DNA from: a virus
Length of the DNA stretch: 37,670 nt
Direction: 5' to 3' (one strand)
IMG/VR virus record: IMGVR_UViG_3300047462_000308
Coordinates: 1-37,670 of that record
In this document: positions 1 through 6,345 of the stretch, piece by piece
Layout: every line of letters starts with the position of its first letter
How positions within the stretch are numbered: the first letter of the stretch is position 1
Position numbers and translations under genes: made by a program
The notes under the pieces: generated by a model
Database searches by the model: none
Seen by the model: the letters and a program-made list of their open reading frames with translations, nothing else
Told to the model about the DNA's origin: nothing

Positions 1-165
1 TTTAGTGCTTAAGCGTTTTAGAGATTTTCCGGGTTTCCTTCTATAGACACTATTGATATTACTATTTTACAAGTATATATATATAGATAGAGGAGCTAAA
101 GCTATAAAAAAATTCAAATATATATATATAAGTGCTTCAGTGCTAAGGGTTTACGTCGTTTACAG
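1..165. other. AT-rich non-coding left edge
   Basis: This stretch is much richer in A+T than the GC-rich remainder. It includes two TATATATATA runs (around 74-85 and 118-130) and a run of A near 108. I see no gene in it. AGTGCTT occurs near 4 and again near 131. It may be the end of a neighbouring mobile element or an AT-rich regulatory or origin-like tract; nothing here decides which. Confidence 0.5.
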
Positions 166-195
166 ATTTGTTTAGTCGGGGGTTACCGTTTTGGC

Positions 196-255
196 GCTGT
201 ACACTTTCTGTCCACGCTGTACACTTTCTGTCCACGCTGTACACTTTCTGTCCAC
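196..255. repeat. three perfect 20-bp tandem repeats
   Basis: The unit GCTGTACACTTTCTGTCCAC occurs three times head to tail at 196-215, 216-235 and 236-255. It is followed at once by two heptamer arrays. Short terminal arrays of this kind occur at the ends of some insertion sequences (IS21-like elements have multiple terminal repeats), but no transposase is visible, so the link is only a guess. Confidence 0.85.
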
Positions 256-277
256 GCTGGTCGCGGCCTGGCTCGCC

Positions 278-329
278 GACGCCCGACGCCCGACGCCCGA
301 CGCCCGACGCCCGACGCCCGACGCCCGAC
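278..329. repeat. GACGCCC heptamer array
   Basis: Seven perfect GACGCCC units (278-326) are followed by a partial GAC. Heptamer tandem arrays (short tandemly repeated repetitive sequences) are known from several bacterial groups. A 7-bp unit is out of phase with codons, so open frames across it are artefacts. Confidence 0.9.
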
Positions 330-358
330 CGCTCCCAAGTACCTGTAAACACGGAGCT

Positions 359-393
359 TGCGGCCTGCGGCCTGCGGCCTGCGGCCTGCGGCC
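359..393. repeat. TGCGGCC heptamer array
   Basis: Five perfect TGCGGCC units lie 29 bp after the GACGCCC array. Two unrelated heptamer arrays this close suggest a replication-slippage hotspot in an unselected spacer. Confidence 0.9.
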
Positions 394-673
394 ACGCCGT
401 TAAGCGCGCCACAACACCGGGCGCCACGCTCGCGGTTATAGCGCGCTTCTCAACCCCCTGCTAGGGCCCCGATTCGATCGACTTTGACGCTTGCACCGGT
501 CCCACAGCATCTAGCACCTTTGCCGCTTGCACCGATACTGACGATTCTGGCGCCAAAGCCGATTGCACCGATCGCGAGCCCCAAGCCGCCAGCCCCTTGG
601 ATAAGTAGACCGCTGGCCTATCGCCTGAAAACGGGCCATTTTCGCGGGATTCTTGCGGCTTTCTGGCGTTTGG

Positions 674-715
674 CTACACCCAAAGCTACACCACTACACC
701 CGCGGGCGGGTGTAG
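674..715. repeat. CTACACC/GGTGTAG cluster, left side of Int1
   Basis: CTACACC occurs at 674-680, 686-692 and 694-700, and its complement GGTGTAG at 709-715. The last two form a 9-bp inverted repeat (694-702 with 707-715). The same heptamer is clustered upstream of Int1 at 2571-2633. Together they could be arm-type binding sites for Int1 or its HTH partner, which is inference. Confidence 0.75.
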
Positions 716-871
716 CCTGGCGGTCTGTGGCTTTGGAGTACACCCCTCTTTCGGCGAGGAGGACGTATCCTGGGTGGGTCAAATATAGCGATCGAGCGGC
801 TTTTGTCCGTTGGCACGCGGGTCGCAGCCCTTTCGACGCTGGTTGCCCGGCCGCGGGAAGGTTTGACGCGG

Positions 872-918
872 CAAACGGACGCTGGCGGGTGCGCTCGCCA
901 GCCGCCAGCGTCCGTTTG
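872..918. repeat. 17-bp perfect inverted repeat
   Basis: The arms 872-888 and 902-918 are exact reverse complements around a 13-nt loop. GTTTGACGCG occurs just left of the hairpin (861-870) and again at its right edge (914-923). There is no T-tract on either side, so it does not look like a simple terminator. It lies about 90 bp upstream of the HTH gene. Confidence 0.8.
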
Positions 919-950
919 ACGCGCGTCGCCCTCAAACAGCAAAACGGGCC

Positions 951-982
951 GCCGGGTTCCCAGAAAACGCAGGGAACCCGGC
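951..982. repeat. 11-bp inverted repeat before the HTH gene
   Basis: GCCGGGTTCCC (951-961) pairs perfectly with 972-982 around the loop AGAAAACGCA. It lies 25 bp before the start codon of the HTH gene, so it would fall in its leader or promoter. It may be an operator or mRNA structure. Confidence 0.7.
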
Positions 983-1006
983 CGGTCAAACGGCTGTTTA
1001 CGGGGT

Positions 1007-1288
1007 ATGCAGCAAGCTCTCAGCCCCTTGACGCTCGCGAAGCTCTACGGCATCGGGCCGGATAAGCTCTACGCTTGGATTGCGAGCGGCGAGCTTAGAG
1101 CGGTCAACGTCGCGAGCAACCCGCGCGGCCGCCCGCAATGGCGCATCGAGCTAGAAGAGTGGCGACGGTTCACAGCGTCGCGAGAGAATGCCCCGCCGCG
1201 GCCTGCGTCAAGCTCCCCAAGCTCGCGACGCAGGCCGGCGCCAATCGCTAGACCTTTTTTCGGAGCCAACGGCGAACGTATTCGGTAA
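1007..1288 (+). CDS. small helix-turn-helix DNA-binding protein (excisionase/MerR-like)
   Basis: This 93-residue protein has an N-terminal winged-helix-type HTH of the excisionase/HTH_17 kind. TLAKLYGIGPDKLYAWIASG (about residues 8-27) gives the two helices, followed by LRAVN and a basic RGRPQWR segment typical of the wing. The C-terminal third is Pro/Ser/Arg-rich and looks disordered. It converges on Int1 and overlaps the 3' end of Int1 by 41 bp, so the two may form an Int/Xis pair, although Xis genes usually lie in the same direction as int. No good Shine-Dalgarno is visible before the ATG. An inverted repeat lies just upstream and may control it. The HTH call is fairly safe; the excisionase role is inference. 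Confidence 0.7.
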   Translation: MQQALSPLTLAKLYGIGPDKLYAWIASGELRAVNVASNPRGRPQWRIELEEWRRFTASRENAPPRPASSSPSSRRRPAPIARPFFGANGERIR

Positions 1289-2558
1289 CGGCCGCCAACC
1301 GTTCGTCGCCAATTGCCTCTTCGGTGTAGGCAACGGCCAGCATATCGCCGGCTTGCTCAACGTGCCCCATGATTGCCCGGACGGCATCCTTATCGCGCGT
1401 GCGCTGGCCAATTGTCGCGAACGTATGACGCAGCCCGTAAAACCCCAATCCAGGTCGTTTGATCCCAAGCTTGCGGAGCAGCTTGCCCATCTCTTTCGAG
1501 ATTGGGTTGTCGCGAGGATGCTCGCCCTTAGAACCCCAATGGTTGCCCCGCTTCGTGACAAAAACGATGTCCGATTCATCCTTCGGGGTCTTACGCTTCT
1601 CCAGAACGGTTGCAAGCGCTTCGATGGTTTCAGGCCACAGTGGACAACGCCGATTGATGCCGGTCTTCGGCCGCGGGAAGTTGAGCCAGCCGTTTTCAAG
1701 GTCTAGGTGCCTGCGTTCCAGGTTGACTAGATCGGAGTTGCCGAGTCCCGCATTGATGCCCAGTAAAATCATTGCCCGAAGCTGGGGGCCGGCGCTCGCG
1801 AGCATGGCCCGTATCTCTGCAGCCTCAAACATGCGGGGGCCGTTCTGATTCCGAAGCTTTCGCAGGGCAACGCGGCTCGGTCGCTGAAACTCCGGCCCGG
1901 ATCGGATAGGGCGGTCAACCAGCTCTGAATCGTAGGCGTACTTGAACAGCGTGCGGACGCACGTAATGTCTTTGCAGAGCCGGACGGCCCCATGAGTCCT
2001 CGAAAAGTGCGCCCGTAGCCCCTCAAAGTCGGCCGGCCGCAACGTGGTCACGTGTCGTTGTGGACCCAGAGCAGTCAAGACTTGCTGGCACACGTTGGCA
2101 TAGTCGTCCAACGTTCGGGGCGAAAGCTCCCCGCTTTCAACCCGCTTTTCCTTCGCTGCGAGAAACGCATTGACCAGATCGACAAGCTTCAAGCTCCCCG
2201 TCACGGTCTGCCGGCCCGCGAGCTTGTCCGTATAGCGCTGCAATGCCTCTTCGCCCTTGGGGTCTCTGGCCACCGATCCGAAATACTTTGTCTGGCCGTC
2301 AACTTTCTTCGCCCACTGGCCGGACGCATGCGGGAACAAGGGGAAGCCTTTCGACGGCTTTTGCGGCTTGACGATGCGTGCTACCTTTGCGGGTGTAGCA
2401 GTGCCGAGATACCTTGCCAGCGCTCCCTGTGGGTCATCCCATGAACCGAAGTAGCGAAGCTTGCCGTCAACTTTCTTCGCCCACTGGCCGGACGCATGCG
2501 GGAACAAGGGGAAGCCTTTCGACGGCTTTTGCGGCTTGGGACTGGCGGCTTTGCTCAT
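1248..2558 (-). CDS. tyrosine recombinase/integrase Int1 with duplicated N-terminal domain
   Basis: I place the start at 2558 (MSKAASPKPQ), giving 436 residues; the reading frame is open to 2627, but that extension is encoded by the GGTGTAG repeats. The N-terminus carries two copies of a KPSKGFPLFPHASGQW-type arm-binding module, encoded in part by an exact 76-bp direct repeat. A core-binding helical domain (LSPRTLDDYANVCQQVL) follows. The catalytic domain shows LRHTF (R377, H378), MGH (H399) and the nucleophile candidate Y411 in AVAYTEE. The usual first catalytic Arg (GLRxSE) reads GLGNSD, and the box II first His reads Tyr. I believe variants of this kind occur in planctomycete integrases. 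It is a neighbour of tRNA-Arg and probably drives a different element from Int2. Confidence 0.88.
   Translation of the reverse strand: MSKAASPKPQKPSKGFPLFPHASGQWAKKVDGKLRYFGSWDDPQGALARYLGTATPAKVARIVKPQKPSKGFPLFPHASGQWAKKVDGQTKYFGSVARDPKGEEALQRYTDKLAGRQTVTGSLKLVDLVNAFLAAKEKRVESGELSPRTLDDYANVCQQVLTALGPQRHVTTLRPADFEGLRAHFSRTHGAVRLCKDITCVRTLFKYAYDSELVDRPIRSGPEFQRPSRVALRKLRNQNGPRMFEAAEIRAMLASAGPQLRAMILLGINAGLGNSDLVNLERRHLDLENGWLNFPRPKTGINRRCPLWPETIEALATVLEKRKTPKDESDIVFVTKRGNHWGSKGEHPRDNPISKEMGKLLRKLGIKRPGLGFYGLRHTFATIGQRTRDKDAVRAIMGHVEQAGDMLAVAYTEEAIGDERLAAVTEYVRRWLRKKV
2295..2538 (-). repeat. 76-bp perfect direct repeat inside Int1
   Basis: Positions 2295-2370 and 2463-2538 are identical over 76 bp, offset by 168 bp (56 codons), so the frame is kept. 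The flanking codons of the two modules have diverged, while the 76 bp have not. This implies a recent duplication or gene conversion. Confidence 0.9.
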
Positions 2559-2570
2559 GGTGCTTGACGG

Positions 2571-2633
2571 GGTGTAGTGCCGGGTGTAGAAGTGGTGTAG
2601 TCGGTGTAGTCTTCGGTGTAGCTTCACTACACC
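2571..2633. promoter_or_regulatory. GGTGTAG repeat array upstream of Int1
   Basis: GGTGTAG occurs at 2571-2577, 2583-2589, 2594-2600, 2603-2609 and 2615-2621, and inverted (CTACACC) at 2627-2633. The last two form a 7-bp hairpin with a 5-nt loop. The array sits directly before the preferred Int1 start and 50 bp from the tRNA. Repeated short sites of this kind suit arm-type integrase or excisionase binding, or autoregulation of int1. Confidence 0.7.
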
Positions 2634-2684
2634 ACTACTCTAGGGTACTACAAAAATCGGCAGAATCAAGGCAAAAACAAGCAC

Positions 2685-2758
2685 GCGCCCGTAGCTCAAT
2701 AGGATAGAGCAGCGGATTTCTAATCCGCCGGTTACAGGTTCGAGTCCTGTCGGGCGTG
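2685..2758 (+). tRNA. tRNA-Arg (anticodon UCU)
   Basis: A full cloverleaf can be drawn. The acceptor GCGCCCG pairs with CGGGCGT (first pair G-U), the D stem GCTC with GAGC, the anticodon stem GCGGA with TCCGC, and the T stem ACAGG with CCTGT around TTCGAGT. The loop TTTCTAA gives anticodon TCT, which reads AGA. CCA is not encoded. AGA is a rare codon in GC-rich genomes, and such tRNA genes are common integration targets. It sits between Int1 and Int2, with its 3' end facing Int2. Confidence 0.95.
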
Positions 2759-2762
2759 CTCG

Positions 2763-2808
2763 AAAAAACGCGGCTCCCCCGCCTCCGCTCGCAAGCAGGC
2801 GGGTCCGC
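2763..2808 (-). terminator. intrinsic terminator of Int2
   Basis: On the minus strand a GC-rich stem (CCCGCCT with AGGCGGG at 2778-2784/2797-2803, extended by GCGG/CCGC across a small internal loop) is followed by GCG and six T (2763-2768). It lies 36 bp past the Int2 stop codon and stops transcription before the tRNA gene. Confidence 0.85.
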
Positions 2809-2843
2809 TGTACACAAAGCGTACACGAAAGCCGTTCCGAGGC

Positions 2844-4112
2844 TCACGCCAACCCCTCCGGAATCGGCAGAGCCGGCAGCCCCCGCCGGATCGTCTCAGT
2901 CTCCTCGTCATCAGTGTGCGTGTACCGACTCAATAGCTCGACCGACGAGTGCCGCGTCAGCTTGAGCACAGCCTTAAGCGGGATACCAGCCTTCGCCGCC
3001 GCTCGGACACAGCCCGTGCAGTAGTAATGTCTCAGGCTGTGGAAATCCAAAAACTTGCCCTGCTCCGTCTTGTACGGCAGGCCGGCCTCGGCGAGATCGC
3101 GCTGGATCATCTTAGCGGTGTCCTTCTCGTTCTCGTCGGTGATTAGACCAGGGAACAGCCTGGAGCCAGGCGGTAGCGAATCGAACCGCGCCTTGACCAT
3201 CTGAGCGAGTCGGGCATCGAGGCGTAGCTCGTCCTCTTGTCGGTGCTTGCTCCAATCTGGCTCCAGGCTCGCAAGAGGTTGCTTACCGTCGAGACCACGG
3301 AAATTCTGGCTCGTCAAACTCGACAGCTCCCGACGACGGAAGCCTAGGCCGACAGCCAGCAGATAGAGCAGAGCGCGGGTCCGGCCGTCGTAATCCTCGA
3401 CGATCGTTTGCGAGGCATAGGTGGTTGCGATGAGTTGCTGGAATTGATTCTCGGTCAGCACATCACGGGGGTGCTTGGCAGCATTACTCTTCCAAACCCT
3501 GTTCGGCTTGAGGCCATAGAGGGGATCGCGTGGTGCTCGGTTCTGAGCGACCAACCACGCGCTGAACTGTCTGACGGCTCGCAGACAGTACCGTCGAGTC
3601 TGGTTGAGTAAGGTCGGGCGTGCTTCGGGTTTTTTGTACCTCCTCTTCCCAGCCCGCTGGGTGCGGTAGCGAAAGCCTGCGATCGTCACCTGGACGAGTG
3701 TGGCATCGAGTTGATCCCACGTGGTGATCTTGGCGGCGATCAGCACCTTAAGCGTTCGCTCGCGGGTGTCGCGGACATGCTTCTTGCTCCGTCCAGCGGT
3801 CCGAAGGGTCTCGATCAAATCGAACAGGTGGCCGCCAACAAGATTGCTGTCCTCATCGAGCTGGTAGAGCGGCTTGGATCGGTGGTCGGCGTAGGCGTCG
3901 GCCTTGCGGGCAGCCGCCTCGATCCTTTCTTTCGCCTCCTCGATCTCCAGCTCGCGTGCCCACTTCTCGGCGACGGAGCGGTCGGTAGTGGAGTAGGTGG
4001 TGGGATAGTAGATGGCGTGACCTGTGCCGTCCTTGCGTCGATAGAGTCGGTAGACTCCGCGGCGTTTGGTTATACGGATACGATTGTCGACGGTCTTGCG
4101 TGGTTTGCTCAT
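2844..4112 (-). CDS. int: tyrosine recombinase/integrase Int2 (probable prophage integrase)
   Basis: The start at 4112 (MSKPRKTVDN) gives 422 residues and has GGAGA about 10 nt upstream; an in-frame extension to 4145 has no better signal. The N-terminus (RITKRRGVYRLYRRKDGTG) resembles an arm-type DNA-binding domain. A core-binding domain follows, then a complete catalytic domain: Arg in GLGFRRRELSSL, HSLRH (H358, R361), H388 in LTRHSS and Tyr397 in SRYTHTD. Its 3' end lies 86 bp from the 3' end of tRNA-Arg, the classic layout for an integrase using that tRNA as attB. An HTH gene of excisionase type lies 80 bp upstream. It is clearly different from Int1. Confidence 0.92.
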   Translation of the reverse strand: MSKPRKTVDNRIRITKRRGVYRLYRRKDGTGHAIYYPTTYSTTDRSVAEKWARELEIEEAKERIEAAARKADAYADHRSKPLYQLDEDSNLVGGHLFDLIETLRTAGRSKKHVRDTRERTLKVLIAAKITTWDQLDATLVQVTIAGFRYRTQRAGKRRYKKPEARPTLLNQTRRYCLRAVRQFSAWLVAQNRAPRDPLYGLKPNRVWKSNAAKHPRDVLTENQFQQLIATTYASQTIVEDYDGRTRALLYLLAVGLGFRRRELSSLTSQNFRGLDGKQPLASLEPDWSKHRQEDELRLDARLAQMVKARFDSLPPGSRLFPGLITDENEKDTAKMIQRDLAEAGLPYKTEQGKFLDFHSLRHYYCTGCVRAAAKAGIPLKAVLKLTRHSSVELLSRYTHTDDEETETIRRGLPALPIPEGLA

Positions 4113-4192
4113 GGGATTTGGTCTCCGGGGTTGCGGCGGCACCACGCCGCCACCCCCAGGGAATCAGACGAGAAGGCCGGCAGGCAGCTTTC

Positions 4193-4420
4193 TTAGGTTG
4201 AATGGGGCTTACGCTGTTCGGTCTTGGCGCGCCGGAAGTTGGCCATCGAACAGCCGACTGAGACGAACAGCTCGATGTCGTCTGTCCTCCACACGGCGCG
4301 ACCACCGAGCTTGTAGGGCTTGGGGAATTCGCCGCTAGCCACCCGGCGCTGGATCGTGCGTTTGCCGATGCCAGCGCCGAGTAACTCAGCGACCTGTGGC
4401 AGTGATAAGAGAAGCGGCAT
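4193..4420 (-). CDS. AlpA/excisionase-like HTH protein
   Basis: This is a 75-residue protein. LSLPQVAELLGAGIGKRTIQ (residues 6-25) is a MerR/HTH_17-type helix-turn-helix, followed by the wing FPKPYKLGGRAVWRTDDIELF, a pattern shared by AlpA regulators and phage excisionases (here in two overlapping segments). It sits directly upstream of Int2 in the same direction, so an Xis role is likely. The C-terminal tail is basic and short. The Shine-Dalgarno is weak. The alternative is a transcription activator of int2. Confidence 0.8.
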   Translation of the reverse strand: MPLLLSLPQVAELLGAGIGKRTIQRRVASGEFPKPYKLGGRAVWRTDDIELFVSVGCSMANFRRAKTEQRKPHST

Positions 4421-4439
4421 GGGCGAGTGTGGCAGGTGG

Positions 4440-4631
4440 TTAAACCAGCTCGCTCACCGTTGAAATCCGCAGCGGTGGCTCTTCTCCGCTCTTGGCGAAG
4501 TTGGCCGCAATCAGCAGGATGTCGTCGGCTCGCGCCTGCGTCAGCTCGCGGTGCGGGAACATCTGACGGTCAACTGCCAAGTGGTAGTCATACCAGCGAA
4601 ACAGCAGAGCCTCGCGATCGGCCTCGGTCAT
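4440..4631 (-). CDS. small hypothetical protein
   Basis: This 63-residue protein starts at 4631 (MTEADREALLF). The start is supported by GGAGGT 6 nt upstream and by an ATGA overlap with the stop of the preceding gene. A longer frame to 4691 is therefore not used. The sequence is mainly helical with acidic and aromatic residues (FRWYDYHLAVDRQMF), and I recognise no domain. The tight coupling suggests it works with the 197-residue protein before it. Confidence 0.65.
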   Translation of the reverse strand: MTEADREALLFRWYDYHLAVDRQMFPHRELTQARADDILLIAANFAKSGEEPPLRISTVSELV

Positions 4632-5221
4632 GCGGCACCTCCGTCCTGAGGCTCGCCACGGAATAGGAGGTTCTCGCTGTCCGTCGTCCACAACGACGCC
4701 GCCAGGGTCGGCAGTTCCGGGTCAATCGGGAGCAGCTCTGGATTCTTGATGCCGAGGTATTGGCAGACAGCAGGATACATCTTCGTCGCCCACAGACGCA
4801 GGGAGACGACGACCCGATAGCCCTCGATCAAACAATGGAGTTGGGTGGGCTCTCGGAAGCGCAATCCTCCGGCGCCTGCGAAGTCGAACAAGGCCGGCAT
4901 CGGCAGGTTTGTCGGGAGGTTCGACAGGCGGACGGCACCCACCCAAGTCCGCTCGATGACGTAGAGGTAGTCGGGGAAGGCACCTTGGTCGGTCCCCTCT
5001 TTCGCGATGAGGCGCTCGATTTCCTGGTGCCCTCCTCGCAGGACCGCTGAGATGGTCCCTATAGTGTTGGCCAACAGCTCGGCCGCGCTTTCTCTTCCTG
5101 CGTCTGCGGCGTTGCCTCGCAGCCTCTCGATGTGGCAGAGTAGTTGCTCGGTGTGGCATGCCCACGCCTGCAAAAAATCTGTCGCGGGTGCAGGGCTAGG
5201 CGGTAGTGAGTAGTTCCTCAT
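4628..5221 (-). CDS. hypothetical protein, coupled to the next small gene
   Basis: The start at 5221 (MRNYSLPPSP) gives 197 residues. The open frame extends to 5320, but the extra N-terminus is Arg/Pro-rich and runs into low-complexity spacer. A purine-rich AAGAGAG lies before the chosen ATG. The protein has a helical N-terminal half (FLQAWACHTEQLLCHIERL) and a more mixed C-terminal half rich in Trp, Tyr and Leu. There are no signal peptide or membrane segments and no recognised family. It overlaps the next gene by 4 bp. Confidence 0.65.
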   Translation of the reverse strand: MRNYSLPPSPAPATDFLQAWACHTEQLLCHIERLRGNAADAGRESAAELLANTIGTISAVLRGGHQEIERLIAKEGTDQGAFPDYLYVIERTWVGAVRLSNLPTNLPMPALFDFAGAGGLRFREPTQLHCLIEGYRVVVSLRLWATKMYPAVCQYLGIKNPELLPIDPELPTLAASLWTTDSENLLFRGEPQDGGAA

Positions 5222-5602
5222 GTCGGGGCTCTCTTTCGCGTCGTATTGACGCTCTTGTGGTTCGCTCGCGGGGGCTGACCTGCACAGTCGCAAGCCCCCG
5301 CGGGCCACCGGGGCGCGCACGCCGCGGCTAACCAGTACAATACGCGCGGAGAGTAATTCCCCTCCGGGGGGCGAGCGGGGGGCGTCCGCCTCGTCGCAAG
5401 GCCAAGAGTGGCAAGGGGCTGCGACACGGATGGGGTGGCATGCGGGGGCCTTCGCCCTCTCGCGGGGGCAGCCAGCCGAGGTGGACCCTCCCCCACCCCC
5501 TCCGGCCGCTGGCGCATGAAAAAGGCCGGCGTGCTGCCCCGCACGTCGGCCCTCCTGACTCGGCCCGCTTCCCCGCTGTGGGTCCGGTCCCCTTATCTTC
5601 GA
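5222..5602. other. non-coding spacer between two early transcription units
   Basis: I see no credible gene here. The left part is C/G-rich with runs such as CCCCTCCGGGGGGCGAGCGGGGG near 5367-5390; the right part holds an intrinsic terminator for the genes on its right. A promoter for the 5221-2844 unit should lie here, but no clear -35/-10 pair is visible. Confidence 0.5.
5519..5551 (-). terminator. intrinsic terminator after the 86-residue gene
   Basis: On the minus strand, GGCCGACGTGC (5551-5541), loop GGGGCA, and GCACGCCGGCC (5534-5524) form an 11-bp stem with one G-T pair, followed by five T (5523-5519). It lies about 50 bp past the stop codon at 5603, so it ends the 6243-5603 unit. Confidence 0.85.
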
Positions 5603-5863
5603 TTAGTCGTCACACCTGCCCTCCATCCCGGCGGCGTAGTGGCGGTAGTCAGCTACTGCGTGCCTGATCCCCTCATCGCCCAGACCTTCCCATTCGGAGT
5701 CGCAACCCATCGCACGGTCGATCGCCTTGAGGGCGCGACCCCAAATAGCCACAGGCTCCGCATCGTCCATCAGGATTTCGTGGGCGAGCCGGAACAGGTC
5801 TTGATCGTGGTAGGCATTGCCGACGATCTCCATCGCTTCGAGTCGCTCGATCTTGCTGGTCAT
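5603..5863 (-). CDS. small hypothetical protein
   Basis: This acidic protein of 86 residues is mostly helical (KIERLEAMEIVGNAYHDQDL). It has no recognised domain. Its ATG overlaps the stop of the preceding gene as ATGA, so the two are translationally coupled. An intrinsic terminator follows about 50 bp after its stop. Confidence 0.7.
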   Translation of the reverse strand: MTSKIERLEAMEIVGNAYHDQDLFRLAHEILMDDAEPVAIWGRALKAIDRAMGCDSEWEGLGDEGIRHAVADYRHYAAGMEGRCDD

Positions 5864-6243
5864 GACTTGCCTCCCTTCTTGGCGGGGCGACGACCGCGAC
5901 GAGGCCGCTCGGTCGTGACCTTGCCGGCGTAGCGAGCGAGGCAGATTCGCAATAAAGCAACGGCAGGGATGTGGACCTGCTCACTCGCCGTCTTGAGTGC
6001 CGACAGAACGCTGTCGTCGAACGGCAGCCTGCACGGGCCGGCATCAACCAAGGGCTCGATGCCGATGGCAGCCAGCTCATCCAGCAGGCCAGCCAGCTCC
6101 TGCTCCACCGACAGGCGGATGAACTCCTTATTAGTCAGCTCTCGCAGATCGCGGGCAGAGCGAATCAGGTCGCGTTGTCGGCAACCGATTTTGATTACGC
6201 GGAACGTCTCCGAGGCTTGGGCGGGAACCTTCGTCTTTCTCAT
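5860..6243 (-). CDS. hypothetical protein with basic tail, possible DNA-binding protein
   Basis: This is a 127-residue protein. The N-terminal part (ETFRVIKIGCRQRDLIRSAR) and the stretch up to LSVEQELAGLLDELA are helical and could form a ribbon-helix-helix-like dimer. The C-terminus is strongly basic (RPRRGRRPAKKGGK), as in nucleic-acid-binding tails. The start at 6243 has GGAG 9 nt upstream, within GGAGATGCTGCCATGAG, which is nearly identical to the leader of the plus-strand gene at 7653. It is the first gene of a two-gene unit. The function is unknown; DNA binding is inferred from composition only. Confidence 0.65.
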   Translation of the reverse strand: MRKTKVPAQASETFRVIKIGCRQRDLIRSARDLRELTNKEFIRLSVEQELAGLLDELAAIGIEPLVDAGPCRLPFDDSVLSALKTASEQVHIPAVALLRICLARYAGKVTTERPRRGRRPAKKGGKS

Positions 6244-6274
6244 GGCAGCATCTCCATCTTCTGGGAGGATTTCG

Positions 6275-6345
6275 TGCTGAGCGTCTCAGCATCAGCCGCC
6301 ATTGGAATTCTGCAAGAACTCTCACACAATTTATAGAGTTGTCAA
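6275..6345 (-). promoter_or_regulatory. probable promoter/operator region of the 6243 gene
   Basis: Read on the minus strand, this AT-rich stretch has TTGACA (6345-6340) and TATAAA (6335-6330), too close together to be one promoter. The inverted repeat AACTCT-N12-AGAGTT (6317-6322 with 6335-6340) overlaps both. A 7-bp hairpin TGCTGAG/CTCAGCA (6275-6281 with 6285-6291) lies in the leader. This looks like an operator-controlled start, but the actual -35/-10 pair is not clear. Confidence 0.4.

Larger units (their letters stand above)
394..1006. other. gene-poor spacer with weak periodic repeats and hairpins
   Basis: I see no convincing gene here. TTGCACCG recurs at 491, 527 and 563, an exact 36-bp spacing with diverged sequence between. 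Further right are the CTACACC cluster (674-715) and two strong hairpins (872-918 and 951-982). An open frame at 484-1065 runs through all of these; its low-complexity LAP/IAP composition and the hairpins inside it argue against a protein. Confidence 0.5.

Noticed and set aside
196-393. Tandem arrays as a CRISPR
   Set aside because: The units are contiguous with no spacers and no cas genes are near.
484-1065. 193-residue plus-strand open frame
   Set aside because: Low-complexity composition, crosses three inverted-repeat clusters and overlaps the HTH gene start; no sign of selection as protein.
2635-2847. 70-residue minus-strand open frame with PDRTRTCNRRIRNPLLYPIE
   Set aside because: It is the antisense translation of the tRNA-Arg gene, a well-known false protein.
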